From Eutreptiella sp. 'Long Island Sound 2002' (Eukaryota > Euglenozoa > Euglenophyceae > Eutreptiales > Eutreptiaceae): a DNA stretch of 64,000 bases. The translations under genes were made by a program, and so were the position numbers. The notes beneath the pieces are model-generated. The model searched no databases. It saw nothing but the letters and a program-made list of their open reading frames with translations, and was not told the origin of the DNA. Positions 41,568 through 52,305 of this stretch are shown here, in pieces. Position 1 is the stretch's first letter. Each line of letters opens with the position of its first letter. The stretch spans positions 116,029,604 through 116,093,603 of the forward strand of contig OZ038379.1 of assembly GCA_964036045.1 (NCBI GenBank). The letters run 5' to 3'.

Positions 41568-44510
41568 ATGCCCCGGGTGCGTATTGTGGACTCGGTGGAG
41601 ACCACGCCGGGGAGTGAAGCCAGAGAACGACCGAGACGTTCAAGAGCATGGCGAACTCCGGAAGTTGAAGCCCGAAGAGAAGAACGACATTCGGGAAGAG
41701 GAGGACGTGACATGGAGGACCTGGTCTCCATGTGTGAGCGTCGCTGCCGAAAGGCATGCAACCTCCGTTCCGCCGCGGAGGACCCTGATGAGGCCTGCCA
41801 TTCCGGCAGCAATGGAGGACGGGCCCGGCGCTACCGGAAGCGCGGGTCACCCAAGTCCGCGGCAAGGGACGCCGCGGCTATGGACACGGACCCCAGCCCG
41901 GTCAGGCTGTGGGAATCCGAGGGGCACTCCGAGGGCTATCCGACAGTCTACGAGCCACCTTCCGAGTCGAAGATGTCCGCGCCGATCGCCAGGGCGCATA
42001 CGGCCCCTGAGCCCGCCCTGAAGCACGATGCCGAGGGCTTGGAGAGGCCAGCCAGGGCCCGGACGGCACCTGTGCCCCGGCACACGGGACCAGAGACGGA
42101 CGCCATAGGCGATACGCCTATGGGTGATGAGTCTGAGGTGCCGGGAACCGCGGGATGCGCTGAATCCGGCAGAAAGCACGCTGAGTGCCACTGCGAGCAC
42201 GTGTCCTTCCTCATGGGCAAGTACCCGAAGATGGGGATGGACGCCATCGTGCATCGCCTTGACCGCCTGGACAACGCCAAGGACGGTCTAGAGGAGGATG
42301 TCGCGGGGATCCTGGACGACCAGTCGGCCGCGGAGAAAGACATGGTGCAGCTGCGAGCGGAACGGGACCGGTACTGGGAGAATCTGGAGCTCGCCCTGGA
42401 GAAGCAGCAGCGAGTGGTGGACAGCCTCCTCCACGTGGTGGAGGACATGTTGGGACGCCTGAAAAGGCTAGAGGAGCTACAGCCCCTCGCCTCGGGTCCG
42501 GAGCTCCCGGCAAAGCCGGCCGCGGCAGAGCTGGTGGAGCAGGTTAAGACCTTCAGGAGCGCCATGGATAAACCCATGGGCGGTCCTGCAGAGGCCCCCT
42601 ACGCGCCTTCGCGTGTTGACCCGGGTGCGCTGCCGTTTGTTCCCAGGTTCAGCGAATCCACAATGCTCGGGGAACACACGGCACCGGCTGGGTCCATGCG
42701 GGAAGGGCACGTAACCACGGACCCGAGGAGCCTGACGGTACAGATGTCCCATGCCGCCCAGAATGTACCGATCACGACGAATATGGTAGTTTATGCGGAA
42801 GAGGAGATCCAGAGCCAGACCATACAGGGGCGAACCATGGGAAGCGCCGACGGACATGGTCGAGGTCATCCAAGCGGAAACCTGTGGGCGAAGGACCCCA
42901 ACACGGGGATATGGACGGCCGACGGAGCAAGTACTTCCCACATTCCAAACCCCATGGATTCAGGCCCAACTGGACCGCACTCCATGGAGGAAAGGGATGT
43001 ACGGGGAGTGTACTCACACCCCCCGGCCACAGGTGGTATCCGTCTCGGTGGAGTGGTGGCTGGGGACGTCGGAGATGCCATCAGGATTGACGACCTCAGG
43101 GGAATCAAAATCCCCTACTATGATGGCAACCCCTCCAACCTGGACGACTTCATCCTGGATTGGGAGGACTTCGCCGAGGAGGTCGTCGGCGAGATGCGGG
43201 GAGCGCCGCGGGACAAGTGGGTATGCCGGACATTCCCACACCGGCTGGCGCAGGACCTGAAGGAGGAGCTGCGGGATCAGATCCGGGAAGGATTGATCCG
43301 TACGGAGCAGGCCTGCCTCCAGTGGTTGGAGGATGAGGAGCGGGTGGACGCTCCGAATCAGAAGCTGGAGGACTTGTGGTCCATCCCGCTGCCGATGGAC
43401 CGCGGTGAGTTGCGGGTCCGGGAGTGGAACCGGTATCTGCGGAAGTACCGCAGATGCCTCAAGCTGGTGGAGGACTGGAACGAGGCCAGCGAGATCCGCC
43501 ACGTCCTGAAGGACGTCCTCCCCGGCAACTGGAAGAGACGAGTGGAGGACGAGGAGAAGAAGCGAGCAAAGAAGCGGGTGGCGGTGAGGATCATGGCGGC
43601 GGAGGATACCAATGCGGGTATCATGGAGTTCTTCAGGAGGAACCTGGGCGAACCCAACCGGATGTTGGGACTGAAGAACGCCGTGTACGTGGAGGTGTTC
43701 GGAGACTCCATGCGGCAAAGGTTGCTGCGCCTCAACAACGTGGAGTGGAGGCGCGGGGAGCCGCTGAGGATGCAAGTCATCTTCGCCCGCATGAGCCTTG
43801 ACGAGATCGTGAAGTACATCACGGTGGAGTTGAAGCTCAATGCGAAGAACGAGGCTCACGTGCAGGATCGACATGGTCATGGACAACGAGGCCACAGAGA
43901 AGACCGCCATCATCGGGAGATCCAGGAGGACACGGCCAACTCCGCGGAGGATGGTAGTGGAAGTGGCCAAGACCACTGGTCCCGGGAGGATCACGAGGAG
44001 GCCCATTTCTTCGCGTTTGTGGCGCACAACGTGAGGGACCATGGGCAGGATCGTTCCAGATGGAGCTGGGTGGGACCCAAGAAGGGCAAAGAGCCAAGGA
44101 GGATCGGGAACCCACCACTCTCGTTCCGAGAGTACAGGTCTCAGCACGACGGGTGCTGGGTCTGTTATGGCAAGGGAAACAACCATGCACACGACCACCG
44201 TCAGTGCAAGGTGTATGAGGCGGGCAAGAAGGCCTACTTCGCTGCCCACCCCGAGAAGAAGCCAAAGGAGCAGCGGATTTCCGATTGGAAGGCGAAGGGC
44301 GGAGACAGGGGAAAAGGCGAGGGCAAAGGCCAAGGAAAAGGCGGAGGAAGAAGCTATGGTGGTGGACCTGGCCAAGACCATCGAGTGAGGTCGATCGAGG
44401 AGGTTGCTGAGGACATGTTGAGGACGTTGGAGGAACTCAAAGCCCAGCAACGTGATGGACTAAGTCCTGGCGGATCGCAGCCGGAAGGGGCTGCGGGAAG
44501 CCAGGTCTAG
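41568..44510 (+). CDS. Element 4 gag
   Basis: The start is placed at the first ATG after the primer binding site (MPRVRIVDS). The frame is open further up to ATG 41406 inside the LTR. An Arg/Glu-rich disordered leader (to about 42190) precedes a long coiled coil (about 42230-42480). The capsid starts near 43106 (IKIPYYDGNPSNLDDF) and continues to about 43700. A Cys/His motif CWVCYGKG...HDHRQC (44154 onward) fits an expanded CX2CX8HX4C knuckle. A GKG-rich basic tail ends the protein. Protease follows in the -1 frame, with 55 bases of overlap (44456-44510). No canonical slippery heptamer was seen there. Confidence 0.88.
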   Translation: MPRVRIVDSVETTPGSEARERPRRSRAWRTPEVEARREERHSGRGGRDMEDLVSMCERRCRKACNLRSAAEDPDEACHSGSNGGRARRYRKRGSPKSAARDAAAMDTDPSPVRLWESEGHSEGYPTVYEPPSESKMSAPIARAHTAPEPALKHDAEGLERPARARTAPVPRHTGPETDAIGDTPMGDESEVPGTAGCAESGRKHAECHCEHVSFLMGKYPKMGMDAIVHRLDRLDNAKDGLEEDVAGILDDQSAAEKDMVQLRAERDRYWENLELALEKQQRVVDSLLHVVEDMLGRLKRLEELQPLASGPELPAKPAAAELVEQVKTFRSAMDKPMGGPAEAPYAPSRVDPGALPFVPRFSESTMLGEHTAPAGSMREGHVTTDPRSLTVQMSHAAQNVPITTNMVVYAEEEIQSQTIQGRTMGSADGHGRGHPSGNLWAKDPNTGIWTADGASTSHIPNPMDSGPTGPHSMEERDVRGVYSHPPATGGIRLGGVVAGDVGDAIRIDDLRGIKIPYYDGNPSNLDDFILDWEDFAEEVVGEMRGAPRDKWVCRTFPHRLAQDLKEELRDQIREGLIRTEQACLQWLEDEERVDAPNQKLEDLWSIPLPMDRGELRVREWNRYLRKYRRCLKLVEDWNEASEIRHVLKDVLPGNWKRRVEDEEKKRAKKRVAVRIMAAEDTNAGIMEFFRRNLGEPNRMLGLKNAVYVEVFGDSMRQRLLRLNNVEWRRGEPLRMQVIFARMSLDEIVKYITVELKLNAKNEAHVQDRHGHGQRGHREDRHHREIQEDTANSAEDGSGSGQDHWSREDHEEAHFFAFVAHNVRDHGQDRSRWSWVGPKKGKEPRRIGNPPLSFREYRSQHDGCWVCYGKGNNHAHDHRQCKVYEAGKKAYFAAHPEKKPKEQRISDWKAKGGDRGKGEGKGQGKGGGRSYGGGPGQDHRVRSIEEVAEDMLRTLEELKAQQRDGLSPGGSQPEGAAGSQV

Positions 44511-46450
44511 AGGAGCCCCCACGGGAGTGGGACCTCGGAGGTCTCTCCCCGAAAATCAGTGGAATCCCAGAGAAAGCGAAGGCACATCGGGTGCCGAAGA
44601 AGGCTCCAGAAGAGCCAAAACCACTGAGCTTCGCCACCCCCACCCCCTGGAGCGTCCTGCCAAGGGAAGTACATGTGGGTACGGGACATGGCAAGAAGGA
44701 AGGAGCGACCACGGAGAGCCCCGTGGACGGGCAGGACCAACCCAAGATCTACACCATCCGTGACCATACCCTTGAAGTCCTGATGCACCCAGACGTGCTA
44801 GAGTTGCATGCCGTGAGAGTCGTCCATACACCTCATGGCGACGAGCGGCAGTTGCACTTGAAAGTGCGAGTACGGTGCGGACGAGAGGAGACGGTGGTGG
44901 ATGTGTTAGTGGATACGGGTGCCCAAGTGAGCCTGGTCCGGAGAGGGTTGTTCAAGGAGGAACTCCTGCAGCCCAGCCGGAGACCGGTGCGCCTGAAGGT
45001 CGCCAACGGAGGTGGCACCCATGAGGCCACTATCAGTATGGAATTCTGGGAACATGAGCGCTTGAACCGCCCTGATCAGGCGAAGAGAAGCACTCTATCC
45101 GGGAAATTCTATGTGGCCGACATTACAGATTGGGATATGATCATGGGGTATGACTTCATGGTGACAAATGCCATTGGAACCCTTCCCCATCGTGCAACGC
45201 TGGTCCGGGAGGATGATGAATGCCTCACATGGCTGTCCACGGACTATGCATGCGGATCATCCCAATGGAATGCTGAGGAAGAGGATCGGATCGTCCAAGC
45301 GGTGCAAGCTGTGGGTGCCAAGTCCAGAGGAGACCGCGGACTTCAGCTCACGGAGTATGGAATCGCGCCGCAGGTGTATGCCAGGATGATCCAGACGCTG
45401 GGAGCCGAAGCGCCCGAGACGGACGTCTTCGCTTCCCGGGATGCCCCACTTTTGCGGAAGTGTAGGAGGCATTGGCATCGAGGAGACTCAGCCTGGCACA
45501 GGCATTCGGGTTTGAAGGAGTGGGGACCCATGTATTGGCATGGCTCCCTGGACAATACCAGACGTACGGTGGAGAAGATCATCGCGGATAGGGCGAAAGG
45601 GATCCTGGTCATAACCGGCATAGGATCCACCCCATGTCCGCTGGAGGGTCTCAAGTCGACGCTGGACTCCATCACCCTGAACGAGATGTTATTCGGGCCA
45701 GAGGAGGAGTTGTTCGTCGACGCCAAGGGTGTATCAATGCCCTCCCCGGGTCAAGCGTGGGGTACCAAGGCCTTCCTGGTGGATGGGGCGCAAGCCCAGC
45801 CCACGGGTGATGAAGCATTCATCCGTAGGGTGGAGGCGGTGCCCATGAAGGTCATGTTTGAGCCCAAGGAGGGGACGGATCAGCCTATTGATGGCATTGA
45901 CGTCCTGTCCCACGCCGAGATCGACGACGTCGTCAACTACATGCGGATGGGGATGCACGACCTTGTGGCAGCCAAGAGAAGGCGGGTCATGGTCACATCT
46001 CCGCATTGGTGGGATGACAAGATGTTGGTCACCGGCAAGTACGAGAAGGACGAGTTCGTGGCGAGGGTCATGGATCACATCGCGGACCAATACCATGGTC
46101 CGGTTGGGTCGGACCCACCAACATGGGATTTTCCAAGAATTGGTGCCGCTGGCGACAGTCACCAGCCCGAGGCCGCAAATTTTCGAAAAATATCGGTGGG
46201 AGTCGAGACCCACGACGATGAAGACGGCATATCGGACGAGGAGAAGTCGGACTCGGACCCAGAAGAGGCCTATACCGCAGTGCGGTCGGTAGTATCAATA
46301 CCGAAGCAAGCGGCTGAAGAGGCTCAGGAGAACCCGAAGGTCGCCGAGCTGAAGGAGAGACTGATCAATGCCTATCCGCGGCTATTCAGTGGCGTCGCCA
46401 ACAAGAACCCTCCAGATCGTGGGAGGTTGGTACAGCGAAGATCAAGCTGA
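44456..46450 (+). CDS. Element 4 protease and methyltransferase-like domain
   Basis: The frame opens at 44456, inside the end of gag, and could be entered by -1 frameshifting. Retropepsin has VLVDTGAQVSLV (DTG at 44912-44920), then MIMGYDFMVTNAIG. The later module starts at TDVFASRDAP (about 45420), continues with GPMYWHGSL, and has a hydrophobic strand KGILVITGIG. This is the same architecture as NPRF in family 1, but the NPP core is lost. It ends with GRLVQRRSS at TGA 46448-46450; RT continues in a frame shifted by one base near 46430. Confidence 0.8.
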   Translation, partial: WTKSWRIAAGRGCGKPGLEEPPREWDLGGLSPKISGIPEKAKAHRVPKKAPEEPKPLSFATPTPWSVLPREVHVGTGHGKKEGATTESPVDGQDQPKIYTIRDHTLEVLMHPDVLELHAVRVVHTPHGDERQLHLKVRVRCGREETVVDVLVDTGAQVSLVRRGLFKEELLQPSRRPVRLKVANGGGTHEATISMEFWEHERLNRPDQAKRSTLSGKFYVADITDWDMIMGYDFMVTNAIGTLPHRATLVREDDECLTWLSTDYACGSSQWNAEEEDRIVQAVQAVGAKSRGDRGLQLTEYGIAPQVYARMIQTLGAEAPETDVFASRDAPLLRKCRRHWHRGDSAWHRHSGLKEWGPMYWHGSLDNTRRTVEKIIADRAKGILVITGIGSTPCPLEGLKSTLDSITLNEMLFGPEEELFVDAKGVSMPSPGQAWGTKAFLVDGAQAQPTGDEAFIRRVEAVPMKVMFEPKEGTDQPIDGIDVLSHAEIDDVVNYMRMGMHDLVAAKRRRVMVTSPHWWDDKMLVTGKYEKDEFVARVMDHIADQYHGPVGSDPPTWDFPRIGAAGDSHQPEAANFRKISVGVETHDDEDGISDEEKSDSDPEEAYTAVRSVVSIPKQAAEEAQENPKVAELKERLINAYPRLFSGVANKNPPDRGRLVQRRSS

Positions 46451-46944
46451 AGCCAAACCCGAAGATCTATCGTCATCGGGAGTACCAACTTCAGGGCGAT
46501 CGGGCCGAGACCATGAAGAAGCTGTTGGCCGAGTTCATTGAGCGGGGATGGATCGAACCCTCCGACAGTGAGTGGGCCAGCCCAGCCTTCATCCTGCCCA
46601 AGAAGGAGAAGGGCGAGTGGAGGTTGGTGGTGGATTACAGGGGTTTGAACGAGCAAACCGAGCACGACTCGTACTCGCTTCCCCTGATCGACTCCATCCT
46701 CCAAAAGCAACAGAAAAAGCGGATCTTCACGGTGTTGGACCTGAAACACGGTTATCACCAGATGCCGCTACACCCGGACTCCAGGCCCTGCACAGCGATG
46801 TCAACGCCGTTGGGGCCCATGCAGTGGAAAGTGGTGCCCATGGGCGCCAAAAATGGCAACGCCGCTTTCCAGCGCATGATGGAGGTACTACTCGGTCCTG
46901 TCCGGGACTGTGCCGACCCCTTCGTGGATGACATCATCATCTGA
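46451..46944 (+). CDS. Element 4 RT fingers and palm
   Basis: After the shift, KIKLKPNPKIYRHREY leads into WIEPSDSEWASPAF, FILPKKEKGEWRLVVDYRGLN, VLDLKHGYHQMPLHPDS and VVPMGAKNGNAAFQRMM. The catalytic box is FVDD (46921-46932). The stop TGA (46942-46944) falls where family 2 has the Cys of IIICSSGD. The downstream frame is the same, so a Cys-to-stop mutation is the simplest view. Confidence 0.9.
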
Positions 46945-46959
46945 TCCGGCACGGAGAAC

Positions 46960-49482
46960 ATGACTGACGACGAGCTCATCGAAGCGCATGAGAAGGATCT
47001 GCGCCGAGTGCTCAGCGAGCTGGACAAGCACAACATGGTGTGCAAGCCCACCAAAGCCTCACTCTTCGTGAAGGAAGTGGAGTTCGCGGGTCCCGTGGTT
47101 GGTCACGGGCAACGCCGTCCCATGCCTGGGAAACTGGCGTCCCTGCACCACTGGGAGAAGCCCGAGACTATTAGCGAACTCCGATCCTTTATGGGGTTCT
47201 GCAATTACTATTCGGGCTATGTCCGGATGTATGCAGAACTGTCGGGGCCGCTGCACAGGATGTTGCAGGTGGGCAAGTTCGATGGCCGGAAGGGGAGCAA
47301 GAAGAAGCTTGCTTGGACCCCTGAGGCTGAGGATGCGTTCAACTGCCTGAAGGAGCGACTTCTGGGGCAGTTGGGGCTGTTCCTGGTGGACCCGGACAAG
47401 AGATTCGTGCTACGGACAGACGCCTCGGACTATGCCGTGGGGGCAGTCCTCGAGCAAGTCCGGGACGACGGGACTCATGTTCCCGTGGCTCTTTGGAGCA
47501 GGATCCTGGCCGAGGGCCAACGCCGAACATGGACCGCGAGGGAGAAGGAGACATACGCCATTGTATGTGCGCTCAGGAAGTGGTCTGGCCACATCGGACT
47601 GCAGCCGGTGGTGGTTTGCACGGACCACCAGTCCCTACGGAGCTGGCACAAGGAGCATGTCGACACCCCCTCAGGACCAGCGGCTAGGAGGGCCCGATGG
47701 CACGAGACATTCGCCAAGTTCGACCTCAGCGTCGTATACGTCCCGGGGAAGGACAACACTGTGGCAGATTGCCTCAGTCGATGGGCCTACCCCGCGGGCA
47801 CGGCTTGGATGGACATATCCAGCCATGAGGACGCCGAGGAGACCGAGGAAGCCAAGCGCATCATCCAGTTGGAGAAGGCCATGGAGCAAGAGGGGGTCAA
47901 GTGCTTCGTGGTGATGGCGAACCGTACGGACCTGGCCAAGTTCCGGGGTGCCCGCGTCCAAGCTATTCGAGAGGAAACCCTCGAGCAATGGATGGTGGCC
48001 CCTGTAGAGCTAGTCAGGTCGGTGCTCACAGAGGACTGGTCGGATGACTACGCGGCATCCGAGCACTGGAGCAAGTACTGGAATGCCGTGAGCGCCCCGT
48101 CGGACGACGAGTGGCCTGAGGGCTTGACCGAGGATGGGGACAAGTTGTTCCTCAAGGACGAGCTGCTGGTGCCCGAGAACCGAGTGGAGGAGCTCATTGA
48201 CCATTGGCACAACGCCCAGCTCATGCACCCTGGCCGAGACAAGATGCAGCAGGACCTGGAGTGGCGTTTCAAGTTCCCTCCGGGGTACTACGCCATCCTT
48301 GATAGGTACTGCAGCGACTGTGCCGTGTGTTGGGCCACGAAGAGCCCCAACCACTCCACAGCGGGCAACCCGGTGTATACGGCTATACCGGAGGCCCCTA
48401 TGCGGTCCGTGGCCATGGATGTATTCGCCATGCCTGAGGTCACCGTGGAAGGAGAGACCTACGACTGTGTCATCCTGGCGGTGGATAGGCACAGTGGGTA
48501 TATCGTGGCGGTCCCTGGCAAGAAGTCCAAGAAGAAGGACAAGAAAGACAAGCATGGAGTGGGGCTGCAAGCCAAAACCGTCGCTAATGCCATGATCAGG
48601 CATTGGCTGACGATTTTTGATGTCCCGGCTGTCATCTGCAGCGATCGGGGCAGTCAATTCGTGGGGACGTGGTTCAAGACGATGTGCAGGCACATGGGGA
48701 TTCGGCACGCCAAGACCGTGGCATACCACAGCCGGTCGAATGGCCGGGCTGAGGTGGCCGGGCGGCAGATGTTCGAGAAGTTCCGCCAGCTGCACATCGA
48801 TGAACCGGGCCGGAATTGGTACAATTCGCTGTGGAGGGTACTCCAAGCGTATCACGACCTTCCGGGGCCCACTGGACTGTCGCCCCATCGCATCCTGTTC
48901 CTACGGGATCGAGTGTCACGCACTCTCCCGTGGTTGAACCATGGCAAAGTGGCCCGAGATGCGAACGCCATGATGGCTGAGGCGGACAAGGTGTGCAAGG
49001 CACTTCAGGACGAGGATGACAAGAGGGCCAAGTACTTCAAGCAGGGAAAAGTCCAGAAGTATGCTCTCCAAGACACCGTGTGGGTGGAGCGGCACCACAA
49101 GGATGTCCTGTCCAGGCATCGGCAGGCATCTTGGTATGTGCCGGGGGTAATTGTGCGGAAGGTCGGGCAGGATGTGTATGCGGTTCGTGTGGGGGATAAC
49201 AAGATCCTGGACCACGACCATACCCAGCTTCGTCCCCGAGCACCAGACCCCAGCGGACGTCCCGTCACCTTCGAGTTCACGGCCGGCGATGTGGACTCGG
49301 ACGACGAGGGTGAGGACGACGACTTCACTGCCGAGAAGATCCTGGCGGACAAGCCGGACCCGGGGACGCCTGGGGGAAGCCTTATAAAGTCCGTTGGAAG
49401 GGATTCGCCGCATCCAGGGACTCGTGGGAGCCTCCGGGCATTTTTGTGCCGAGGTACACCACGGTCTGGATGGACTACCTGA
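46960..49482 (+). CDS. Element 4 RT thumb, RNase H, integrase
   Basis: The 840-residue frame holds RT connection (FMGFCNYYSGYVRMY) and RNase H (RTDASDYAVGAVLEQ, KETYAIVCAL, CTDHQSLRSW). The integrase HHCC domain has H-x-x-x-H then CSDCAVCWATK. The core has MDVFAMPEVT, ICSDRGSQFVGTWF and RSNGRAEVAGR, so D, D and E are all present. A barrel (DTVWVERHHKDV) follows. The last 35 residues are out of frame beyond a G5 run at 49372-49376. This is the best preserved pol in the window. Confidence 0.93.
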   Translation: MTDDELIEAHEKDLRRVLSELDKHNMVCKPTKASLFVKEVEFAGPVVGHGQRRPMPGKLASLHHWEKPETISELRSFMGFCNYYSGYVRMYAELSGPLHRMLQVGKFDGRKGSKKKLAWTPEAEDAFNCLKERLLGQLGLFLVDPDKRFVLRTDASDYAVGAVLEQVRDDGTHVPVALWSRILAEGQRRTWTAREKETYAIVCALRKWSGHIGLQPVVVCTDHQSLRSWHKEHVDTPSGPAARRARWHETFAKFDLSVVYVPGKDNTVADCLSRWAYPAGTAWMDISSHEDAEETEEAKRIIQLEKAMEQEGVKCFVVMANRTDLAKFRGARVQAIREETLEQWMVAPVELVRSVLTEDWSDDYAASEHWSKYWNAVSAPSDDEWPEGLTEDGDKLFLKDELLVPENRVEELIDHWHNAQLMHPGRDKMQQDLEWRFKFPPGYYAILDRYCSDCAVCWATKSPNHSTAGNPVYTAIPEAPMRSVAMDVFAMPEVTVEGETYDCVILAVDRHSGYIVAVPGKKSKKKDKKDKHGVGLQAKTVANAMIRHWLTIFDVPAVICSDRGSQFVGTWFKTMCRHMGIRHAKTVAYHSRSNGRAEVAGRQMFEKFRQLHIDEPGRNWYNSLWRVLQAYHDLPGPTGLSPHRILFLRDRVSRTLPWLNHGKVARDANAMMAEADKVCKALQDEDDKRAKYFKQGKVQKYALQDTVWVERHHKDVLSRHRQASWYVPGVIVRKVGQDVYAVRVGDNKILDHDHTQLRPRAPDPSGRPVTFEFTAGDVDSDDEGEDDDFTAEKILADKPDPGTPGGSLIKSVGRDSPHPGTRGSLRAFLCRGTPRSGWTT

Positions 49483-49550
49483 AGAAAAAGAATATTTCTT
49501 TGGATGTCAAGGACGTGTTGGTCCATTTGGTTGCTGCTGTAGCACCGTAA
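49377..49550 (+). CDS. Element 4 chromodomain, displaced by a frameshift
   Basis: In the frame one base off from integrase, 57 residues read KPYKVRWKGF, SRDSWEPPGIFVPRYTTVW, then a Lys-rich helix, ending at TAA 49548-49550. YKVRWKGF and DSWEP are the classic chromodomain signature, and the upstream half (TAEKILADK) is in the integrase frame. A single base indel at or near 49372-49376 therefore splits the chromodomain. The protein-level annotation of the integrase frame alone would miss it. Confidence 0.88.
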   Translation, partial: KPYKVRWKGFAASRDSWEPPGIFVPRYTTVWMDYLKKKNISLDVKDVLVHLVAAVAP

Positions 49551-49931
49551 TGGATCCCCCTTGGCATTTTTGTTTGTTTCTGTGCTCGGGAGACGGGTGA
49601 GGGCGTTCATCCGGGGATTTTTGGGCCTTGATTGGCCATCTACCCCCTTCACTCGATCTCCACATATATATTTCATTGTGGTATACTTATTTAGGTCGAC
49701 CGACGACGTTTCTCTATCCTTGATCCCCTTGGTCCATGTTGTAGATCAAGAGGAGACCGGATATGGCGTAGGGCGCTGGGTATCAGTGTCCTCACCCCTC
49801 CCTTGGGGCGTGGGGGACGCCTACGACGTGTGTGGGGCCTCCATGTGTCCCTGGGACATTGGGGGGGGGTTGGAGCCCATTGGGGTCCTCCTGTCTTCTC
49901 TTCAATGACTTCCGAGCGGTAACAATGCTCT
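49551..49931 (+). other. Element 4 3' untranslated region
   Basis: There are 381 bases between the chromodomain stop and the polypurine tract, with no gene. CATATATATTT (about 49664) may be an AT-rich signal. Confidence 0.6.
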
Positions 49932-49942
49932 GAGAAGGGGGG
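49932..49942 (+). promoter_or_regulatory. Element 4 polypurine tract
   Basis: GAGAAGGGGGG lies directly against the 3' LTR start at 49943. It is the expected primer for plus-strand DNA synthesis. Confidence 0.88.
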
Positions 49943-52305
49943 TGAAGCCGGTTCGGACCCCCGTGGCCATCTTTGGGTCACTTGGGGTGTGTATCTATGT
50001 GCCGGCAAGCCGCCATTGGCTGATATCATACTCTCCCGTCCACCTGAACTACCCTGATGTGATAGTGTGATAGGTTTGGCCATTCCGGCTACGAGCGGCC
50101 ATATTGAGTACCGAGGCGCCGCCAGCGGAGATTTATATATCAGAATATCAGGAATCAACAGAGTTTTATTATCATAATGTTTCTGTAATTTTTCAGCCTT
50201 TCGTTCTGATGGTCAATGTATCGGCGACTGCCAGTTGGCTCGCGATTTTGCGTTAACCGATTGGTTAACTGTTATTTCCAGATATTTTGGCGGAAACCCC
50301 GATGAAGGGTCAGATTTCATAAGTAAAGGGTTCGTTGCTTCCGCAATTTTCTAAATATGCACTCGAAATTTTATTCTGAATTTTTCGCGATGTCGAAATC
50401 GGATTTTCGACTTCGACATCGCCGCACTTGATTTCGTCTTCTTCCAGTGGTCATACTCTTTTCCCTATGCCCGAATCAGGTTTCCCTTATACTTGCCACC
50501 CATTTGACTTGGAGATATAAGGGGAACAAAAGCGAATCGTGGGACCACTTTGAAGGGCCATATCTACGCGCGAGTGTGATGAAAGAGAACAAAAAAGGTT
50601 GGGTTGCAAGCGCCTTAGTCTCTACTTAATTTAGGAAGCATCAAACGCCTTTGGTGTGTACACATGCTAGGTATAGCAAGGGATAGTGGGCAAGAGGCTA
50701 TAAAGTGATATAGAACTCTTGGACCGTGCAACCGAACATTTTATTGCGACTTTCGAGTGTACCGCATGAGTGTTGGGGTTGCATACCAACTTACCTTGGG
50801 TTCCTACGTATTTTTAACGTGAAGTTATGTCCATGGAGGGACATGGCATATCATGGTGGGAGCCACATTTTGAGGGTATGTGTTATATGCATGGTATATG
50901 TTTGATATGCTCACGCCCATGTTATATATCTTCATGTGGCCGAAGAGATGGGGAGCCATACGTGACAAGGGCCTTGCCCATGTCCCAATTGTGGAATTCA
51001 AAGCGCTAGACTAAGTCTACCGCAAATGTGTTGCTCATGGTATGTTTGGCAAGGAGATCCATGAGTGCACTCTCATTTTCATGGGGCATGTAGATATGAG
51101 TGGCGAAGGTATCTCCATGCGCCTGATTGGGGATCCAACTGGGGGAATTGTTCGCAAATGGTTCCAATCATTTGTGTATTGAACCATGAGCGGATATCAT
51201 GGGTGAGCATAGAGATATACTATCATGACAACTTTGTATTTGGTCATATTTTCATGTTTTTGACCTCAATTTTTGCTCATTTTTGCGTTTTGTGTACTCA
51301 CCTGGTCAGCTGACAGCAAAAAGCCTATGGGGAGTCGAACCATGGTATGTTGTTCATCTGTTGGCGTATGCTTTGGAGTTGAACACCACCATATGCCGGA
51401 TCGTGTACTCCATTTGGCTTGGCGCACGAAGGAATACAAGAATTGGTCTCAAGATCATGGGCTGACTTGGGCAGTGCGTGGCGCCCATATCCGAAGGGGT
51501 TTCGAGGGTAAAGTGGGGATGTACATGGGCATTGACCTTTGGTGTCTATCCTCCATGAATGGTGGACTTCCATTGCATGCATGCTTTGAGCCTTCGGATC
51601 AGTGGTAACTTCAATTTTGGGCATATATTTGATATATGGCCAATATGGTGTGAATTGGCAGTTTTTTGGCATGTTATGAGTTCAAACTCATGGGGCATAT
51701 CTCCAAGCCCATTCGACTCCAAGTCCAACCAAGGTTATGTCAGGGTAGGGCATGGTCCTGAGTGCCACCCTAGGCCATGACACGCCACCCCTCCCATTGG
51801 GCTACGATTTAGGGGCTTGGCAGTGAACACATTTTTGGGGTTTATGTAGTGACTTTTGATACATGGCATTTAACCATCTTATTGGACTGGGTTCAGGGCA
51901 TCATGTTGGTGAGTCAAGGGAAGGTCTTGAGTCCAGGGAATGAGGGGTCTATGGCTGTAATTGTGTAAGTTTCCATCTTTCCCCAACTGTGCTCTATTTG
52001 TGTTCATATGCCAATTTCAGGGCTTTCTTCTTTGGTGCAATTCTTGTACATGCCCGCCACCGTGGGAAGACCGGTGTGCTGAACAGAAGCCCGCATCGTG
52101 GATTGGATTGTGAATCGGGTTATTGCTGCATTTGTGAGATCTGATTGCTGTTCAGGGTTGAAGGAGGATTGTATTCTCGATTTTCTATATTTTTGGATTT
52201 TGGACCCGGGACTTTGAGAAATGCAAGCATTGATCAGGAGCACATCAGCAGGGATTACAGGCGGAAGGGGCACAGCGGGGGCCGGTCCTGGTAGGGACAT
52301 TCTTT
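49943..52305 (+). repeat. Element 4 3' LTR
   Basis: It is a 2,363-bp direct repeat of 39129-41490, ending TTCTTT before the AACAA target copy. The LTR hairpin (50387-50396/50413-50422) and TATA-like site (50132-50139) are conserved. Confidence 0.93.

Larger units (their letters stand above)
39129..52305 (+). mobile_element. Element 4: Ty3/gypsy chromovirus, nested in Element 3 RT
   Basis: It is 13,177 bp with LTRs of 2,362 and 2,363 bp and target duplication AACAA (39124-39128, 52306-52310). The primer binding site and polypurine tract are directly inside the LTRs. Gene order is gag, protease plus methyltransferase-like domain, RT, RNase H, integrase, chromodomain. LTR divergence in the first 330 bases is about 2-3% by eye, lower than in Element 3, consistent with later insertion. 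One nonsense codon and two shifts are the only clear breaks. Confidence 0.95.

Noticed and set aside
44456-44510. Programmed -1 frameshift at a canonical X-XXY-YYZ site between Element 4 gag and protease
   Set aside because: The frames overlap and need -1, but no such heptamer is in the overlap; another mechanism or a mutation is equally possible.
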